Shown: positions 33,299 through 44,856 of the stretch, piece by piece
Numbering within the stretch: position 1 is the first letter of the stretch
How the letters are laid out: each line of letters opens with the position of its first letter
NCBI GenBank assembly: GCA_964035575.1
Contig: OZ037882.1
Coordinates: 310,001 to 374,000 of the forward strand
Direction of reading: 5' to 3'
Origin: Rhynchopus sp. YZ270_cl-10
Taxonomy: Eukaryota; Euglenozoa; Diplonemea; Diplonemida; Diplonemidae
DNA: 64,000 bases
Made by a program: the position numbers and the translations under genes
Notes under the pieces: model-generated
The model's input: the letters and a program-made list of their open reading frames with translations, nothing else
What the model was told of the DNA's origin: nothing
Databases searched by the model: none

Positions 33299-33661
33299 AA
33301 CCCCCCCTCTGCATAATATTAAATTACTCGTATTATTAATTATCTCGTATTATTAAATATAGCGCGTATTGTTCAATATAACTCATATTATTCAATATAA
33401 GTCATATTATTCACATATTCGTATTATTAAATAGCGCATTTTTTATTTTTTATTTGCTTTTCCCCCTGTGTTTGTGAACAAAACATGCACGAAGCCCCAG
33501 CCAAGACGGGGAGTATTTTTTATTTCGCGAAGAAAAAAAGCATTTTGGCTAGGCGTTCTCGTATTATTAAATATAAGCACCCATTTTCGTATTATTAAAT
33601 AATATTCGTATTATTAAATATAACTCGTATTATTAATTTAATATTATGCAGAGGGGGGGTT
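33299..33661. mobile_element. AT-rich TA-flanked MITE
   Basis: Inverted ends AACCCCCCCTCTGCATAATA and TATTATGCAGAGGGGGGGTT, flanked by TA (33297-33298, 33662-33663). The interior carries about ten variants of CTCGTATTATTAAATATA around a unique GC-richer centre at 33450-33550. Confidence 0.75.
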
Positions 33662-34458
33662 TACAACGGGAAAAAAAAATAGAAACTAACTTCAGGTTCT
33701 GAAAAGAAAACAAATGAAAAAACAACTTTTTTCGTTTATCGCTCCGCAAGCTTGATGTGTTCTTCGCTGAAGTGTGTGTTGTATGAGAGATAAAAAAAAA
33801 TATTGAGTGAGAAAAACACAAGCTGGCGGGGCACGCACCTTTCCGTCGTTTCTATTTCCTATTGTCAAGTACACCTTGATTTACAAAAAAAAAAGTGGTT
33901 TTGTCAAGAATGATCGTAAGTCTCATATGCTCAGCCACCTTTACTAAGGGTAGAGAAGGATCGAAGTCATCTCATTTCCCTTTAAAAAGTGTGTAGGCAG
34001 AGACGAGACAAAAAACAGAACACTCTGGAGTGAAGAACGCTGTAGTTATTGATGCAGGGCACACCTCCGACTGACCCATTCGTACGATGCCAGCCATCCT
34101 GGATGAAAGCACAAAAAACAAAAAGAAAAAAATTTGTAAGGGGACCCTAATTAGGTCCTGCTGCACACAGCGTCGCCCGAAGGCATTTTTATTTTTATTT
34201 TATTTTGAAAACTTGGTTGGCATTAGTGTAGCCACCATAGAATGTGCTCCACTATTTTTTTTTCTCTTTGATAAATTGTTGTAGTGTAATTGCCTCAGTT
34301 GTGTTGCCACAGTTTGTGCAATCTCCACTGTCCATAAGTTCACTACACGAAAAAGGCCTCGGTCTTTTTTTTGATCATTAGCTCATTTGATAGAGACTTG
34401 ACCACTACCAAATTTTTTGTGTTTATGCGTAAAGTGTGTAATGCATATTCTGTGTTAA

Positions 34459-36056
34459 CCCTATACACCCCAAGAGCCACTTTAATGGCTTTCGAAATGA
34501 CGCCATGCTGTTAGACAGGTTCAACTCATTTTTGTAAAAACATTTTTTTTATGTGGAAAGAATTTGCACCGATCTTTCAAAAGAAGCAAGAGTCGAAAAC
34601 TTTTATGCATCGGATATTACTTTCGGTGCTGGGGGCTGGGGTGCTACTTTCACCAAAAGTGACGTTTTTTCACCCACACCCCCAATCTGTACCTTTCGCG
34701 ATACCCAATGCCGCCAAGCCCTTAGTCGGGTTCTACCCATTTTCGTGAACACAATTTTTTATATATTTTGAAAGATTTTTCGCCGATCTTTCAAAAGAAG
34801 CAAGAATCGAAAACTTTTATGCATCGGATATTACTTTCGATGCTGGGGGGAGGCGGGGTGGGGGTGTGAGCACCCCTGTGACCCCCCCATATTCTAAAAT
34901 CTGTAAGACAACGTGCTCTGACATAGGTTCTACTCATTTTCGTAAAAACACTTTTTTTATGTTGAAAGAATTTGCACCGATCTTTCAAAAGAAGCAAAAA
35001 TCGAAAACTTTTGTGCATCTGATATTACTTTCGATGCTGGGGGGAGTAGTACCACTTTTCACGGCCCTTTGGACGGGCACCCCCTATTCTGGCTCCTCAA
35101 TGACACCCCATGCTCTGTATGAGGTTCTACTTGTTTTCGTTAAAATATTTTTATATATTTCAAAGATTTTGACACGAATCTTTCAAAAGAAACAAGAATC
35201 GAAAACTTTTACGCGTCTGATTGCACTTTGGATCTGTGGACTGCTACCCACCCAAGAGGCACCCCTTCGACCCGAAGGACATGGTTATGACTAGGGGTCG
35301 TCATGATCTGATAATGGTTCTGCTTGTTTTCGTAAAAATCCTTTGGTTTTAGGGAAACTATTTGACTCAAATCTTTTAAAATAAGCAAAAATCGAAAACC
35401 TTTGTGCATCTGTTTGCCATTTGGATGCTGGGGCGAGTTGCCCCAAAACCACAAAAACACCCCACACACACGACCTATGCAGAGCACACAGTAAGCCGAA
35501 TTTTCACTGTTTTTTCGTATTTCGGGGTGCTTTTTTCATGGATTTTCGGGTCACAGGGTCGTTCCGACCCATTCTGGGGGCTTTCGACCTCAGGAGATGC
35601 CCAAATTGTGAAAAATCGCCCATTTTTTACGTTTTTAGACATGTTTCAGTGTAAATCGTTAAGGAAACCAGTTTTAGACATGGCTGTTAACAGAGCTGCA
35701 CTCATATAAGTTGGGTTCTATTAGGACTTTTTGCTCGATTTTTTTTTCTTTGAAAAGATTTTGTAATCAATCTTTCAAATAACGCCATTTTCGGACAACA
35801 ATAATTTACGGGTTTTTCCTCGGCCGGCCGAATTAGTAAAAAACCAAAAAGTGGATTTTATGCTTACCTCATTTCGGGGATAACATTTTTTTTCGAAAAA
35901 AAACTTAAAAAAATGGAATTGAAAGCCGTGTTCAAAATCTTTCAATTGCGGCCAGGTACGATCAAAAATTTGCATCTGGAGTCCCCTCACCGGTTGGAGA
36001 GCCCCAAAAACCAAAACTCAAAAGTGGCTTGAAAAAACGGCTTGGGAGGTATAGGG
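34459..36056. mobile_element. TTAA-flanked element (piggyBac-like), inverted copy 2
   Basis: Inverted relative of 19951-21551, flanked by TTAA at 34455-34458 and 36057-36060; ends CCCTATA...TATAGGG. It keeps the same series of about 200-base units in reverse order with scattered substitutions, so neither copy has rearranged since they separated. Confidence 0.85.
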
Positions 36057-36331
36057 TTAATATTTTTATTACTCACAATACGCTCCCCACTGACCTGGCA
36101 GTGAAGAGGAAACTTCTTTGAGGCCAAAAGGGAAGGTTTATTAGATGAACCTAATCCCCTCTCTAAGCTATTCTTGAACTTATCTTGAAAATCTTAAAAA
36201 ACACACAATGCCTGTCCAAATAAAACAGGTTGGCTTTGCAAATAATCAAAGAAACGACGTTAGTGGTGAGTATAGTACAATACGGTTTTTGACACACCCA
36301 AAAGCTCCATTTTTTATCAAAAAAACCGCTT

Positions 36332-36732
36332 TGTTACGAACATCAACACTGTAGGCCCTAAGGCCCTAACAGACGTCAGTTAAGACGTTATCATGACACA
36401 TGATATTTTTTAAAGCCCGGTTTGATTTTTTAGGCCCGCCACCCATATCATATCCAAATAGGGGGCCACCGTTTATGGTTGGGCTGTATAAGGTGTATAA
36501 AGGACAGAATGACGTCATCGATGGTGTTAGCCGAGAATCAGAGATCCACAGTTGCACCCGAGAGCGCGACCGCAGCCACATCAACCCTATACTAACGACA
36601 AACCCTCTAGCAATCTACACTGTACCCTCGGAGCCAATCCTTTTCCCGAAGTCACATGCCACTCGCCACCGCTGTGATGAAGCGACATTGCTGTGGTTTA
36701 ATTAACCAGTTGGATTCCTCTTGTTCGTAACA
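36332..36732. mobile_element. LTR-like fossil (solo LTR candidate)
   Basis: About 400 bases starting TGTTACGAAC and ending GTTCGTAACA, the TG...CA with short inverted tips seen in LTRs, with a TATA-like TATAAGGTGTATAAAGG near 36487. No matching flanking duplication and no retroelement genes are seen; if real it is an old solo LTR. A 100-base part of it is repeated just outside at 36772-36871. Confidence 0.3.
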
Positions 36733-36871
36733 GTTCCAAGTTGGTACTTCATTGTAGACGCGTCCAGGGCAGTGTTAGCCGAGAATCAGAGGCCGCAGTT
36801 GCACCCGAGAGCGCGACCGCAGCCACATCAACCCTATACTAACGACAAACCCTCTAGCAATCTACACAGTA
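36523..36871. repeat. Direct repeat pair of about 100 bases
   Basis: 36523-36625 and 36772-36871 share GTGTTAGCCGAGAATCAGAG, TTGCACCCGAGAGCGCGACC and ACAAACCCTCTAGCAATCTA with very few differences. Confidence 0.85.
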
Positions 36872-37152
36872 CGATAGACAAAGATTTCTCCTCTAGTAGG
36901 TGTCTCCTCTGTACACGGTGAGGGGTTGGTAAAAAATGGATACTGGGGGAGCACAAAAAAGAGAAGTTGAAAGCGCAAAACGCCTCTCAAAAAATGGTTA
37001 ATGCAGGCACCGACTGACCCACTGTACAATGCCAACCGGATAAAAAGCACAAAAATATTTCATATACTTTCTTTTCTTAACGAAACGAAAAGAAAGCAAA
37101 GAGGGTGCGACAAATGTACCCTTGCTTTTTTTTTTTTGGAATGTTTCACGGA

Positions 37153-38237
37153 CAGGGTTCTCGCAATCTTCAACACTTTTGAAAACGTTGAAGATTATAA
37201 GGATTTTTTTTTCCACCCCAAAAAACTTTTTTTTTACAAGACCTTCCGAGCAGGGTTGTTTCTAGGATCTCGTTTTTTTTTCTCGGGGGGGGTCAATTTT
37301 TTTCCCGAAAAAAATGGGTTTTCAGGTGTTTTTGGGTGTATTCCGAGCTTTCTCGACGACGCCTCGATCTCATCGAGAAAACCCCATACCCCAAGACTCA
37401 GAATATCATGGTAGTATGTAGCTTCTGTGAGGGTATGAAACAGGGAAAGAAACGGTGTCCATGGCACCCAAAGGTTCCTGGCGAAGCCACGGTACGCAAC
37501 ATTTCTAAAATTGCGCTTAAAATTGCACTATTTTACAGCCAAACTATGTCATGGGAAGGGTAGGTTGCAAGCTTGCGCCGCAGGCGCACGGTACGCTACT
37601 TTTTTCCTTTTGCCATGCTGCATGTTTCCTTTTCGTTCGGCGTTTGATCAATTGAGTCGCGTTCTGGCTGTGACGGGGTCACTTTGTCCATGAGGCCAGT
37701 TCTGGTCACTCTCAGAGGCTTATGTGGGGTATTGTCATGGGAAGGGTGTGATGTAAGCTTGCGCCGCAGGCGAGGAGATGGGTATCAGGTGGGAGAGGGT
37801 GGGAAGATGGGTGAAAAATTTACCCTAAAAAATTTTTTTTTGTGAAGATTTTTAAGTTACTGGGGGGGGGCGAATAAGAGATGTGGCATCTCTTATTAGG
37901 CGAACGGACGAGCCAGAAATAAAAAAAAAATTTTGGGGGAAAAAAAGCAAAAAGACATTTTCGCCGGAGGCAAAAAAAATATTTTGACCACTTTTTTGCC
38001 AGACCGGGTAGACAGGGTAAAATTTCAAAAAAAAAATTTCAAGATAAAACCCTGGCGCATGCAAAAAAAAAAAAAAAAAATACCCCCAAAATCTCAACCT
38101 GATCTCTTATTCGGCCCTGATCTCTTATTCACCCCTGATCTCTTATTCGCCCCCCCCCAGTAAAAATCTTCAACGGTTTTTTCCATATTTTTTTTTTGAA
38201 GATTTTTAGACTAAAAATCTTCAGTGCGAGAACCCTG
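37153..38237. mobile_element. hAT-like non-autonomous element with 8-base duplication
   Basis: Inverted ends CAGGGTTCTCGCA and TGCGAGAACCCTG, flanked on both sides by TTCACGGA (37145-37152 and 38238-38245). An 8-base duplication and CAGGG ends are diagnostic of hAT. The 1085-base interior has no transposase I can recognise. It contains an inserted family L MITE at 37860-38160 and two copies of TTGCGCCGCAGGCG about 180 bases apart. Confidence 0.85.
37860..38160. mobile_element. TA-flanked MITE, family L, inside the hAT-like element
   Basis: Ends CTGGGGGGGGGCGAATAAGA and TCTTATTCGCCCCCCCCCAG, flanked by TA on both sides. The right end has three tandem copies of TGATCTCTTATTC(A/G)(C/G)CCC. Confidence 0.8.
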
Positions 38238-39771
38238 TTCACGGAGCACAAAACTTTTGTTTCACAGAGCACAAAAAAAAAATAATAGTAGGATCGGGGT
38301 AGGTAAGTAAGGTTGTCTCGTTGATCACACAATCCTCCTGTTTGAGGGATGATTCGGCGACCGTACCCCCGGTAATACTATTTTCTCCTTTTAAAGCAAG
38401 CTTCGTAGGAATTTATGAAGAAGGTAGGTTAGTGCAAGCCACCTCTTTGGTCAAAGCACGGGGGGGGAAAGGATTATAAGATGAACCTAAGCCTCGCTGT
38501 GCTTAGTCTGATTAGATTACTTAATGTTTGCACCTTGCAAAAAATATAAAATAAATGTGACTTGAAATACCTTGAAAAAGTGAAAAAAAAAGAGCGGAAA
38601 GTGTGTAAAGATGAACCTCGGCCTCAGTGCCTTAGCCACCTTGCAATAAAAAAAAAAAAGGTGAATTTGATAACGTGACAAACGCCCTCTGGGATAAAGG
38701 CGCCTTTTTTTACTTTATTTTTAAACTTGAAAAATTGACAACGTGTAGACACCACCTGTGAACTCCACGCAGGTGGTGCACAATTTGAAAGATGAACATG
38801 CTTCTCGTGCGCACAACGCACACATCCTTTTTGTAAAAGAACTCTTTTTGTTGGCGTGACAGGAAGGCAGCCAACACCTCAAAAATAAAAAGTGAAGTTA
38901 TTAATGCAGACACACCTCCGACTGACCCGCGATGCCAGCCACTCTAACAACACAAATTATTTTCAAAAATTGAGGAAAAATGAAACATGAGCACGCCCCC
39001 AATGTCACATTCCCTCTTGTTGGAGGGGACGAAGCGTCAGGGGGGGTCTCACTAGGAACACACGATGCGAACAACACACAAAAATAAGATGTCCTTATTG
39101 CCCCGTTATCCACCTGATTTTTTACCCCCGCGTAGAGGCGCGTATAGGCTCGTATACGGTCCTATACGGTCCTAATACACGGGGTAAAAATCAAGTGGGT
39201 TATATTGTTAAAGAGAAGCTGAAAAGTGCAAAACACCTCACCGTTCATCGGCGGACGCAGTACACCATTAAATGTTATAAAGGTAAGAGCTGAAGTTGAC
39301 AGTGCGAAAAAAACACACACACACACACACACCCCTTTTTTTTGTGGAAAGCAGTCAAGCCACTTGGTTACATACAGCAGTTATACTGTTTACAGGGGGG
39401 TTTTGAAAAAGTTTGTTTCAACTTTGTTTTGTTTTTTTTGTTTTTGCTACTCTGTTTGTTTTGTATTGTATTTCATTGTAGCTATTTACAGGGGGGGGGG
39501 ACACACCTTCCCCTTCCTCCCCCCACCCAAAAAATCTCTTTTCTTGGACACACAACAATACTAAAAAAGACCTTCCCTTTCTCCTCTCCAATTTACCCCA
39601 TGCGAATCGCTCCACTTGGTTGTTTGGACTGCAATTTGCTACATTCTTCAAACCAATCAATAGGGTATCCAAAGGATGAGCGAAAACCCCCCTCCCTTTT
39701 TTTCCTCCCCCCTTTTTCCACACACACATTTGGGGCCATATTCTGAGCAAGAATTACCCCTATTAGTTATT

Positions 39772-39815
<44 letters not shown>

Positions 39816-39817
39816 CG
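38238..39817. other. Gene-free spacer
   Basis: Contains a family I member (38305-38410), two family B copies, family F at 38893-38942, AC-repeat tracts near 39310 and 39775-39810, and a small palindrome at 39107-39200 built of CCACTTGATTTTTACCCC-like arms around TATACGGTCCTA. No gene is seen. Confidence 0.5.
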
Positions 39818-40381
39818 CTACGCTACAGCCACCATTTGCCCCGCTACAACCCCCCCTCCTCCTCCTCCTCCTCCTCCTCCTCCTCCCCCTCTCACGTCCT
39901 CTTCATCATCCATCAGGAAGCATGAAAAGAATCGCTTTCTCATCCCTGTCTTTCCTCGGAGCTTCTTAGACAGGCAGGACTGACACCGAAAGGAGGACGT
40001 AGAGGAAGAGCTGGAGGTGACTGAGGAAGGGGCTGTTGTGGCAGGGGTGGAGACCCGGGTCTTGCAGGTGTCGCATGCGAGAACGGTTGTAGAAGGGTCG
40101 AGGGAGAAGAGGGGTGGGGTAGGTGCCAGGCAGCCACAGCGTTCCAACGCTTCAGCAGGGAAAGTCAGCTTTGTTTTCGTCCCATCCTCATGCTCAAATT
40201 CTACCAAAGCCAGCGCGACCCCCAGCATCCGCACCACCGTACCACTCGCTTGACCACAGAGGGGCGCGTACACCGTCTCATTCCAATGCCCGCCAAGCGC
40301 CTTCTTCACTACCTCCACGGACCCTCCCTTCACGACACAGCCTGGGAACACTATTGCTCGTGGTGGGGTTCCTCGCGCCAT
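39818..40381 (-). CDS. Small Mind-bomb-repeat protein with Cys-pair motif
   Basis: 187 codons from the ATG at 40381 (MARGTPPRAIVFPG). Residues about 18-72 resemble the SH3-like repeat of Mind bomb E3 ligases: VVKKALGGHWNETVYAPLCG, ASGTVVRMLG, LALVEFE, LTFPAEALE. Two Cys pairs follow, LACDTCKTRVS and FRCQSCLSK, about 28 residues apart, which could bind one zinc. The tail is acidic then poly-Gly (a GGN repeat). No RING is present, so ligase activity is not implied. The upstream open frame lacks an ATG and holds a T-rich leader. Substrate or partner unknown. Confidence 0.7.
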   Translation of the reverse strand: MARGTPPRAIVFPGCVVKGGSVEVVKKALGGHWNETVYAPLCGQASGTVVRMLGVALALVEFEHEDGTKTKLTFPAEALERCGCLAPTPPLFSLDPSTTVLACDTCKTRVSTPATTAPSSVTSSSSSTSSFRCQSCLSKKLRGKTGMRKRFFSCFLMDDEEDVRGGGGGGGGGGGGGVVAGQMVAVA

Positions 40382-40791
40382 TTTGAAAAAAAGGGGAAAC
40401 TGCACAAAAAAAAAAGGGTGTGTAAGAGAGAGGGAGGCTTGTGGTAGCGCAGGGGTGGGGTGGGGGGAAAGGGGTGGGTGTGTTGCGCTACAAACGATAC
40501 TGTATTGATGAAAGGGTGTTTGAATGAAAGTTGTTGTTTTTTTTGCTTTGTGCTCTTTTTTTGATGAAAGGGTGTAGTAGTGTAATTGCCTCGGTTGTGT
40601 AGTCACAGTTGGTCCAATCTCCACTTTTTTTTGGGGGGGGTGTGTGTGGGTGTGTGTTTGATAACAGAATTAGAGTGGGGTAACGCCTGAACGGATTATA
40701 GCCCATTTTTAGTGTGTGTTTTGCGGGGTAGGGGGTGGCTGTACTGTGACAACTTGTCCCTATCATAATTATCGCAATACAGCCACCACTA

Positions 40792-41112
40792 GGCATACCT
40801 AGAAGGCGAATACGGATTCGCCCTATTCGGATCCGAATATCGTATTCGGATCCGAAAATAGGGCGAAAACAAGCGAATATGATATTCACCCTATATTCGG
40901 ATCCGAATGTAGGGCGAATACGAAATTCGCTTTCTAGGTATGCCTAGGCATACCTAGAAAGCGAATATGATATTCGGCCTATATTCGGATCCGAATATCG
41001 TATTCGGATCCGAATATAGGCCGAATATCCGAATATGGGGCGAATATAGGGCGAATGCGCATATTCGGATCCGAATATAGGGCGAATATCATATTCGCTT
41101 TCTAGGTATGCC
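40792..41112. mobile_element. Two tandem palindromic MITEs sharing one TA
   Basis: Elements 40792-40944 and 40947-41112 each run from GGCATACCTAGAA to CTAGGTATGCC, flanked by TA at 40790-40791, 40945-40946 and 41113-41114. Interiors are made of TATTCGGATCCGAATA palindromes and GGGCGAATA units. Confidence 0.75.
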
Positions 41113-41455
41113 TAGGGCGGGGTACACCAACTGCTCAGCTCTAAAGGCAGTGCACCACCCTGCTTGCCAACCCCCTTAACACTTGTAACGTAAAATGATG
41201 GAGGCTGGGTAGGTCTTTTCTTGTGTTAATGCTTTCTGTTGTGTTGTTTGTTTTTTTTTTGTTCGGAGTGGTTAGGCTGTTAAAGGAAACAGTGTAAATT
41301 TTTTTTTGGCGCGAAAGGGAAAAGACAGAGAAGAGAGAAACTCAACGCACGGAAGGGGCAGAAACCTAACCACCATCCACACTCCTCCTCTCTCTCCCTC
41401 CTTTTTTTTAACCTTTCCTTTCAAAGGAAAAATGGTGTTCCCGAAAGGGCCCATA

Positions 41456-41705
41456 TTGACATGTCCTTGACATGTCCTTGACATGTCCTTGACATGTCCT
41501 TGACATGTCCTTGACATGTCCTTGACATGTCCTTGACATGTCCTTGACATGTCCTTGACATGTCCTTGACATGTCCTTGACATGTCCTTGACATGTCCTT
41601 GACAGGTCCTTGACATGTCCTTGACAGGTCCTTGACATGTCCTTGACATGTCCTTGACATGTCCTTGACATGTCCTTGACATGTCCTTGACATGTCCTTG
41701 ACACA
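41456..41705. repeat. Tandem array, 11-base unit TTGACATGTCC
   Basis: About 22 copies with two single-base variants (ACAGGTCC). Two stray units lie at 41742-41769 and a pair at 29454-29474. As 11 is not a multiple of 3 the minus strand reads open as a repeating MSRTCQGHVKD frame, which I do not regard as a gene. Confidence 0.95.
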
Positions 41706-42164
41706 AGGTTTACAGGGGAAAATGACACACCCCCCCTATATTGACATGTCCTTGACATGTCCCCGACAGCAGATCGGTAACACCAAAAAAGGAAGAAAAA
41801 ATAATCAGGGCTAAATTGGTTACTGTCAAAAAGAAAAGAAAAGTTTATAAGATGGCCCGAAGCCTCTCTGTGCTTAGTCACCTTATCATATTCGTTAAGT
41901 CGCGGAGCAACATTTTGCGCAGGCTTCCACAAAGTCTGTTGTCAGGGATGATGTCATTTCCCCGCACCTTTTTATTAACCTTTTCCTTTCAAAGACAAAG
42001 TGAAAGGTGAAGGGTAGTGCGAAACGTCTCTCTGGTACGCAGGCACGGACACTCCCGCGGTCTCACAGAAAGGGGGGGGCATTGTTTCACCTTTTGTAAG
42101 CTCCAACGGTGAACACCCCACTAAAGTAAATCCAAAAATGACTTTTACTTCATCGCTGTGCGGG

Positions 42165-44856
42165 CTATGATGGGAATAGTGTAGAGGGCTTCCCGCTTCG
42201 TCGCAGGCGGGCGTCGTCGATGTGACGTACGAGCTCAGAGAATTCGACGGAGTACGGCCCGCCCTTGGTCTGTGGCTGCATGACGAAACGGAAGTCCAGA
42301 CCAAGACGTTGCGCAGTCGCGTAGTAGCAGAGATTGCCATATCTGTGTTGAGGGGTGTGTGTGTGGGTGTATGTTTGATAACTAAATATAGGGGTACTCA
42401 GTTGCGCGTTATTCAAAAAGAAAAGGGGTGTTGATTAATCGTTTGTTAAATAAAAAAAATGGTTGGTTATCTCTGTTTTGCTTTGGCTTTTTGTTTTTTT
42501 TGCCGAAAAAAAAGCATTTTAGTTTGATGTTAACTGCAAAAGATTAGGACATGTTCTTCTACCAAGGGGGAACCAAAAAAAACTCCTCCCACCCCCCGAA
42601 TTCCTCAGTACTTTTCCCGGGGGGAAAAAAATGGTCTTGAAATACAAAGCCCTCGCATGGCAGTGTATGCTATGATTGAAGAATGGTTGAAAAGATGTGG
42701 AGGGTGGACGCCCAACCAGGTAGTCCATCTATGTTTCGTGATTTATTATTTCATCATGATGAGGCCCCGAAAGAACAAAGTAAAGTTGATAGTGCAAAAC
42801 GCCTCTGGGACGCAGGGCACTGACACTCCGTGGGTTATCGAACCCCCCGGAGATGAACAAAAGACACCATACTTGAACGACATGAACTCGACCACAGCTG
42901 CCCCGTGCCTCATCCACATAATGTTCGCTAGGTTTGCACCGTGCGGGCCTATCACCATGTCCGCTCTGTTGAACAGCTTCACCTGCTCCAGGGTTGTCTG
43001 TAATAATGGAATAATGTAGCAACGTAATGAAAAGAGAAATTGAATCATACAAAACACCGTTCATCGGCAGACACAGGCACAAAAAAAAATGAAAAAAAAA
43101 AGCGTTATCGAACCCCGGAGAGATGAAAAGGGGGTTTTTTTTTGATCACCTATCCGAGGATGGGTTCTGTACAAAGATTTGCTTTTTGTTGTATCGACAA
43201 TCGCCGGAAGAACCCACTTCGGTTTACTATACAGTCTTCAATATTGACCGAAAACCTAAAAAAAGTTGAAATACACCCCACGACAGTGCACCTCAAAACC
43301 CCCCTTTTTTGTGGATTCCATACCTTATTAAGTGATGACACAAAGTCTATGGTGCCTTCATATTTTGTAATCAGCCTTTCACGCAGTTCTTCATAGTTGG
43401 TAGGGTTACGGCTTTTCCCACTCTTCCCCCCGGCACGTTCTGCGAGCACTACTAGCCACTTCTTCGACTCTGTCTTGCCTGCAGCGTCCTCTGCGGCCAA
43501 CGCACCCTCCCGCTCTTCTGGAAGCACGTGGTGTAGTTCATGCAACGTGAACACAATCTTTCTCAGCAAAATCAACGAATGCGTCCACATATTCCCACAG
43601 GTACTCGGTTGTGGGTATATCACCTCCTCCGCAAACGCTGTCCCTGACCCGATCAGCCGGTTTTTCAACCCCAACACCTCGGAAATGTATTGCTTCACAA
43701 ATTCTCTGTTGCCTGGTGCGGTAATGACTATACTAGGATCGTTCTTCAAAATGCTATAAATTGATGCAAATCGGGGTAAATGCTCATGAGTGAAATGGAA
43801 GTACCCTCTACACCAGGAATCGCATATTGCTGCGATAGATTTGTAGTTTTTGTCCTTCCCTGCTAATGGCCGAATCGCTGGCATTTCCCATAAACAAGCC
43901 CCCGTAGTAAACGCATGTGTACAGGTATATACATTGCCTTGGTTTACCCACGCATTTGGTATCTTTGCTGCCCACATAGGGGGTTGGGCTTTCATGTAGT
44001 TTGGGAGATTGTAGGTTTTCCCTGGCTGCAGAACGTCTGGAATTACCTTTAAAAAACGGAGGTCCTTCCACAGAGAAGTGTCACCCCATTTTTTGTATAC
44101 ATTGTATTTGCCGTCGTGGTCGTCCAGCCGTGGGATACTGTTGACTGAAACCGGAATGGAGGTGCCCTGAATGATTTCTACTTCGAATCCTGGGATTTCG
44201 TTTTGTGTTGCGATGGTGTGCATTCGTTCCGCATATTCATGAGGGGTGTATTCCCCTTTTCTCTGCTTTTTATGAGAATGCAGCATCTTATTCCCCTTCG
44301 GAAATCCATTTACATTTGGAACCGCACACCCCGGTTTGACCTCCAAAACCTCCTTTTTGGTAACATTAAAGGTGATAGTATGAACCCGATGCTTCATCAG
44401 AATATCAATTGAGGTATCTGCTGATCGAGGAAATCGATCTTTTCTTGAGGAGGAGGAGGAGGTGGTGGTGGAAGAGGAGGAAGAAGGGAGCTTCTCTTCA
44501 TTCTCCATGCTGTCTGAGGGATCGGTTGCATCGTTGAGTGAATTTGCGGTGTTTTCTTCGGTGTCTTCGTGTTGGGTTGGTTGGGTGGGGGTAGGTTCGA
44601 GAGTTGTGCGTGGTGCGGAGGAGGAGGTGGTGGACCGAAGTTCCGCCATATTCGCGCGAATCTTCCGTCGCATAGCCTCCAGCTCCATATCTCCACCGGG
44701 CAAAACCAAACCGGAACTATGTTGCATCTGCACCCCACCCTTCACCTTCTCCCCTCTCCCCGCGGTCATCAAATACGTATTCACCGATACCCAAGCCGCA
44801 AGCAATGTTATCCCAAGAACTCCCCATTGCATCAAACGCAATGGTTTTGGACCCAT
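42165..44856 (-). CDS. GT61/EOGT-like glycosyltransferase, type II membrane protein
   Basis: Exons 44856-43324, 42997-42873 and 42342-42165; donors GTATGG and GTATGG, acceptors TTACAG and ACACAG, phases 0 and 2; 611 residues. Residues 8-33 (LMQWGVLGITLLAAWVSVNT) form a signal anchor after a short cytosolic tail, followed by a Ser/Thr-rich stem (about 35-135). The lumenal part has GYFHFTHEHLPRFASIYSIL, WTHSLILLRKIVFTLHELHH and, in exon 2, FNRADMVIGPHGANLANIMW plus GAAVVEF, the signature of the DUF563/GT61 family (plant xylan xylosyl/arabinosyltransferases, animal EOGT). Exon 3 restores the KYGNLCYYATAQRLGLDF end. Likely Golgi or ER. Acceptor sugar cannot be told. The start at 44856 is the first true ATG; the frame upstream opens only with TTG. 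Intron 2 holds a family E repeat. Confidence 0.9.
42777..42855. repeat. Family E repeat in GT61 intron 2
   Basis: AAAGTTGATAGTGCAAAACG, CCTCTGGGACGCAGGGCAC and GGGTTATCGAACCCCC, close to the copy at 29586-29670. Confidence 0.7.

Larger units (their letters stand above)
32304..34454. other. Gene-free spacer with TA-flanked MITEs and repeats
   Basis: Contains family A copies at 32696-32775 and 34205-34255, family F at 34045-34115, family G at 34270-34333, and three copies of a GACGCAGAGATGAGTAGACG block near 32640, 33060 and 33209. Two MITEs are listed separately. No gene is seen. Confidence 0.55.
40382..42164. other. Gene-free spacer with satellite and MITEs
   Basis: Contains a family G copy at 40571-40626, a family K fragment at 40733-40795, two palindromic MITEs, an 11-base tandem array, a family B copy at 41843-41947 and a partial family E at about 42000-42060. 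No gene is seen. Confidence 0.6.

Noticed and set aside
41456-41705. CRISPR-like direct repeats.
   Set aside because: Units are contiguous without spacers and the context is eukaryotic.
41272-41932. Frames of up to 174 codons reading MSRTCQGHVKD repeats.
   Set aside because: Product of the 11-base tandem repeat; no start context, no conserved flanks.
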